From positions 1 through 24,030 of the IMG/VR virus record IMGVR_UViG_3300034062_003835: DNA of 24,030 nt. One strand, written 5' to 3'. Position 1 is the stretch's first letter. Each line of letters opens with the position of its first letter. Shown here one piece after another: positions 21,208 to 24,030 of this stretch. Under the pieces are notes generated by a model. That model was not told where the DNA came from. It saw only the letters and a program-made list of their open reading frames with translations, and made no database searches. The stretch is from a virus. Position numbers and translations under genes: made by a program.

Positions 21208-21795
21208 TTACTTTTTACGGCTTCCCTTCCACTTGGCAATCGCTAAACCGCGATTATCGGTGGTGTTAATGATGACCACGTCATACCACTCCCGAAGCCA
21301 TGCGCAAAACGCTGCTACGTCTGCGATATGGATAGCGTCATGGAAGATATAAGTGGTGTTGGGGTTTCCGCAGATGCGCTCGTAGCGTTGAAACTCATCC
21401 CGCTGCCGCTTAAACTCGTGGACGCTGTCAAAGAAGATAATATCTGCCTTGGGTAGCTTTGGCGCGAGTGCGATGCTATCGCCGACGTACACGGTTACAT
21501 TGGGCGGCATTGGTGGCAATTCCGGAGCGATGTCCACGACATGGATGTCCAAGCCTGATGCAGCTAATTGAGTGGTTGTAGCCCCCCGAAAACATCCCAC
21601 TTCGATAATGGTTTTGGCCTTGGTGTTGGCGGCGATAGCGAGGATAAGCTGTGCTATTTCGGGTTCGCTTGACCAAATCGCAGGGCGGTTGGTGGCGGGG
21701 TCTGCGGGGCGGTAGCCTTGCGGCGCAGCTGGATCGATTTTAACCCGCGTTGCGATGTCTGCGTCTTGTTCTATGGCTGGTTTTTTCTTGGCCAT
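21208..21795 (-). CDS. Class I SAM-dependent methyltransferase-like protein (CmcI / Methyltransf_24 type)
   Basis: A 195-aa protein with a Rossmann methyltransferase core. Motif I is IIEVGCFRGATT (63-74), the end of strand 2 is HVVD (85-88), and GDSIAL (105-110) follows. The segment FFDSVHEFKRQRDEF (121-135) gives the D..H.......D metal-site pattern of the CmcI/cephalosporin hydroxylase-like branch, and HDA (152-154) follows. That branch often methylates sugars or small molecules (for example rhamnosyl O-methyltransferases), so an O-methyltransferase acting on glycans is a reasonable inference beside the sugar-related gene at 21806. The first 25 residues are a charged extension. The start lies 10 bases after the previous stop. 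Confidence 0.75.
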   Translation of the reverse strand: MAKKKPAIEQDADIATRVKIDPAAPQGYRPADPATNRPAIWSSEPEIAQLILAIAANTKAKTIIEVGCFRGATTTQLAASGLDIHVVDIAPELPPMPPNVTVYVGDSIALAPKLPKADIIFFDSVHEFKRQRDEFQRYERICGNPNTTYIFHDAIHIADVAAFCAWLREWYDVVIINTTDNRGLAIAKWKGSRKK

Positions 21796-21805
21796 TATAT
21801 TTGAA

Positions 21806-22375
21806 TTATTGGTTACAAAGTGTAGAGGTGTTGTCCCTAAACCATTGCACGTTTATCCCGTGCTTTTGGAAAAGTTCCACCAACAGGGCGGTGTGCTTTC
21901 GCACGTACTCATGGTTCACCATGTCTGGGTACATTTCAGAGCCGCTTGGAGTGTTGTCCACTCCGATAAGGATTAGCTTGGTAGCCCCATGCGAAACGGC
22001 GTAGAACATGGCTAAATGCAGTATTGACCAAAAGTTCGGGTATAGTGCCTTGGTGTCGCGGTTTACAGCGGAAATAACGAAGTTTTCAATCCACTCCAAT
22101 GGCATTTCTTTGCGCTCTATTGTTTGGCGGTATTGGCCATTTTTAATCCAATGTGGTGTGCGGTGGTTTGTTCCTTCGAAGGAAGGGTAGCAGGCAATGG
22201 TGCGTTCGGGAAAAAACCCGGTCAGCTTGAACATATCGATAACTACGTCATGGCCCGACATGGCGAAATCGGTGTGAAATGCGAGGGCAGCTTGGTTTAG
22301 GCCGATTGTAGTGCCGTCTACAAGGTGCAGGTGTTGGTATGCGGAAGGGTGTTTCCCGATAATGGTTGTGGTCAT
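21806..22375 (-). CDS. DUF115 / GT42-like Rossmann protein (sugar-related)
   Basis: A 189-aa protein. The pattern LHLAMFYAVSHGATKLILIGVDNT (about 119-142) is the core seen in DUF115 and GT42 sialyltransferase-like proteins (A...GA..I.LIGVD), preceded by a short strand with GHDVVIDMF (41-49). It is short for an active sialyltransferase (normally about 250-300 aa), so it may be a reduced relative of unknown substrate. The start overlaps the DnaN stop (ATGA). With the methyltransferase after it, it suggests a small modification cassette attached to the replication genes. Confidence 0.5.
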   Translation of the reverse strand: MTTTIIGKHPSAYQHLHLVDGTTIGLNQAALAFHTDFAMSGHDVVIDMFKLTGFFPERTIACYPSFEGTNHRTPHWIKNGQYRQTIERKEMPLEWIENFVISAVNRDTKALYPNFWSILHLAMFYAVSHGATKLILIGVDNTPSGSEMYPDMVNHEYVRKHTALLVELFQKHGINVQWFRDNTSTLCNQ

Positions 22376-23370
22376 GCTAAAATTATAGGCATTAATAAAA
22401 ACTCTGCGTTTTTGGATTTGATAATAAGCGGGCGGTTTGGTTCGCCGTGGGCTATGGTTATGCTTGGGGTTTCGATGGTGCGCAGGATGTCGGCCAAAAA
22501 GCGGCCATTCACGCCGATTTGTTTTGGTCCGGAAGGTAGGGTAAAGCCCTCGCTTGCCTCTTTGTTTAAGTCTATGTCAAACGCGGTTAGGCATTGTTTC
22601 TCGAAGTCAAAAATAATGAGGTTGGTAGCGTTGTTGGCGTATGGCAGTAGCCTGCGAATAGCAGTCGAAAGTTCGGCGGCGTCCGCTTGGAACTCGGCAT
22701 GGTGGGAAGGGAAAACGGCTTGGTATTTCGGGTAGTTACCGGAAATCAACCGCGCGTAAATAGTAGCGTTAAATGCTTCTATTTTGATGTGGTTGTCTGC
22801 TTGGGTAACGGCAAAGTTTGACCGGATAAAGTCTTGGGTTAAGCGAATGGGCTTAACGGGTATAATGATGCCTGACAAGGGGTGGTCTTGGCTAATTTTG
22901 GCGAGGCGGGTGGCGTCTGTGGCTGCGATTTCGTTTTCGCCGAAGTATATCCCGGACATGACAGGGCGTAGGTCGTCTTTACCCACCATGTTTGAGCAGT
23001 ATTGCTTGGCCGATGCGAAAACATCCGAGGAAACCTGCATAGGTGTGCCGGAAATGGAAGGTGCAGCCGGAAATTCGTCTGCAGGATAGCAAGGCATTTT
23101 GTATTTGCCTTTGCCGGTTTTTAGCAGGATGTACCCTTCATGCTGGGTGATGGTTGGGTTTTCGATTTGTTTTAAAGCTGCGATTAGCGCGGATGCGTTT
23201 ACTTGGCAGTTGAGCTCGCTGGGTAGCGGCGCGACAATGTGCGTTTGTAAATCTGTTGCCTCGACTTGGTTATTACGGAAGCAAAGGTTTTGCGTTGCAG
23301 GGATTGTTGTTGGGCTGGTGGCCTTTGCTACGTTTGATAGTAGGCTGGTAATGTCGTTTGTGGTGTTCAT
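22372..23370 (-). CDS. dnaN: DNA polymerase III beta subunit (sliding clamp), phage-encoded
   Basis: A 332-aa protein with the triplicated clamp layout, slightly shorter than the usual 365-375 aa. Recognisable blocks are NCQVNASALIAALKQI (end of domain 1), KYKMPCYPADEFPAAP, then LRPVMSGIYFGENEIAATDATRLAK in domain 2, and the ending FLLMPIILA, like the MPM.L end of host clamps. It would encircle DNA and hold the polymerase at the fork; phages usually borrow the host clamp, so its presence is notable. It follows the primase gene by 13 bases. Confidence 0.92.
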   Translation of the reverse strand: MNTTNDITSLLSNVAKATSPTTIPATQNLCFRNNQVEATDLQTHIVAPLPSELNCQVNASALIAALKQIENPTITQHEGYILLKTGKGKYKMPCYPADEFPAAPSISGTPMQVSSDVFASAKQYCSNMVGKDDLRPVMSGIYFGENEIAATDATRLAKISQDHPLSGIIIPVKPIRLTQDFIRSNFAVTQADNHIKIEAFNATIYARLISGNYPKYQAVFPSHHAEFQADAAELSTAIRRLLPYANNATNLIIFDFEKQCLTAFDIDLNKEASEGFTLPSGPKQIGVNGRFLADILRTIETPSITIAHGEPNRPLIIKSKNAEFLLMPIILA

Positions 23371-23383
23371 GGTGTAGTGGCGT

Positions 23384-24030
23384 TTAATTCGGTAAAGTTA
23401 AAAAATCTTCGTTAGTTAAAGTGTTATAGGGTGTTAAACCGGGCAAGGCCACTTCGCGGCCAATTAAACCAAGGTCAGCGGAATTAACCAAAGACACCTT
23501 CCACATTCGCTTCACCATTGTTCCGGTTCGCTTTAAGTTTTGCTCAAAGCCTAAAGACGTCAGCACGCGCCCAATTTGCTGGGGGTTGACTTGATCAACT
23601 CGGTACTTCATTTTCATGAGCGCGAGTATTTCCGATGAGGATAAATACTCCACTTTTTGGCCGATTTGGGGAAGGTCTACGATTAAGGAAACAAGGTCTT
23701 GGGCGGCGGATGTTACCGCATAGGCAGCGGACACCATGTTAAGAAACTTCATTTCCTCACGTGTAAGGTGGTGTGGTTTGCGAAGTTCCTCGGTGTCTGC
23801 CTTGGTGTATTCAGTTACAAGCTGCGACCAAAGGGCTTCCCTGTCTATTTTTTCCATGCCTTTTTGGTCGATTTCGGTAATGGTCATGGGTACAAAACGG
23901 CGGTTTCCTGTGGGGTCGTCAATGATTTGCGTTTCGTTTGACGTGCCAATCCAAGAAGCGATGCGCTGGAGCTTCTCGGTGGTGGCAGCGTAGGGTAAGC
24001 GGATTGTAACGTAATCCAAGGAAAGCACCT
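23384..24030 (-). CDS. VirE-type primase/helicase, C-terminal part (cut by window edge)
   Basis: The visible 215 or so residues are the end of a larger protein whose start lies beyond 24030. The segment LQRIASWIGTSN, followed by DDPTGNRRFVP, is the signature of virulence-associated E / D5-like helicases (R.ASF.GT.N....L.D.TGNRRFW), part of the AAA+ ATPase. After it come a helical region and a winged-helix-like C-terminus (SSSEILALMKMKYRVDQVNP ... IGRVLTSLGF). Walker motifs and any primase domain would lie outside the window. It starts the replication group that includes dnaN. Confidence 0.85.
   Translation of the reverse strand, partial: VLSLDYVTIRLPYAATTEKLQRIASWIGTSNETQIIDDPTGNRRFVPMTITEIDQKGMEKIDREALWSQLVTEYTKADTEELRKPHHLTREEMKFLNMVSAAYAVTSAAQDLVSLIVDLPQIGQKVEYLSSSEILALMKMKYRVDQVNPQQIGRVLTSLGFEQNLKRTGTMVKRMWKVSLVNSADLGLIGREVALPGLTPYNTLTNEDFLTLPN

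Overview
The window looks like part of the genome of a long-tailed (siphovirus-like) phage or prophage of a Bacteroidetes host. The phage assignment rests on recognisable proteins: terminase large subunit, tape measure protein, an Mu gpF-like head protein, tail completion and fibre-like proteins, a VRR-NUC nuclease, DUF3310 and a VirE-type primase/helicase. The host assignment rests on promoter-like boxes of the Bacteroidetes type (TTTG, about 19-22 nt, then TAnnTTTG), the lack of Shine-Dalgarno sequences before most starts, and protein styles typical of phages of that phylum. It is an inference. Nearly all genes lie on the minus strand, packed with ATGA or short overlaps. No integrase, repressor, endolysin, portal, maturation protease or certain major capsid gene was recognised, so the window is only part of the genome.

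Read in the direction of transcription (high to low coordinates), the first unit (24030-21208) is replication and modification: the C-terminal part of a VirE-type primase/helicase, a bacterial-type DnaN sliding clamp, a DUF115/GT42-like protein and a class I methyltransferase, closed by a clear terminator at 21163-21186. An 830-base gap (20377-21207) follows. It holds nine exact copies of the 8-mer TGTAACAG, six of them in three inverted pairs around A-rich spacers, next to very AT-rich DNA. This is the strongest unexplained signal: a candidate replication origin or multi-operator control region.

The second unit (20376-17781) encodes a VRR-NUC nuclease, a small protein, a protein with an SSB-like acidic tail, a candidate small terminase and the large terminase. 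It is followed by a Leu-type tRNA-like gene with an abnormal anticodon region (17571-17662), a spanin-like membrane protein, an HExxH-containing fusion protein, DUF3310 and a small protein. Next comes an attenuator-like leader whose terminator loop is again the 8-mer motif (16001-16071).

The third unit (15982-3172) builds the tail: tail completion and terminator-like proteins, fibre-like and cysteine-rich surface proteins, a DUF1360-like membrane protein, a tail-assembly chaperone with a likely -1 frameshift extension, the tape measure protein, two large tail-tip/baseplate-like proteins and the gpF-like protein. Two plus-strand genes (11027-11728), with their own promoter-like sequence, are inserted between chaperone and tape measure. 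A 176-aa gene with its own promoter-like box and strong terminator (2570-3100) is probably an abundant virion protein.

The last unit (2464-14) starts at a near-consensus Bacteroidetes promoter so close to the ATG that the mRNA may be leaderless. It carries small phage proteins and a GT-A glycosyltransferase. With the sugar-related and methyltransferase genes at the other end, this suggests modification of virion, DNA or host-surface glycans.
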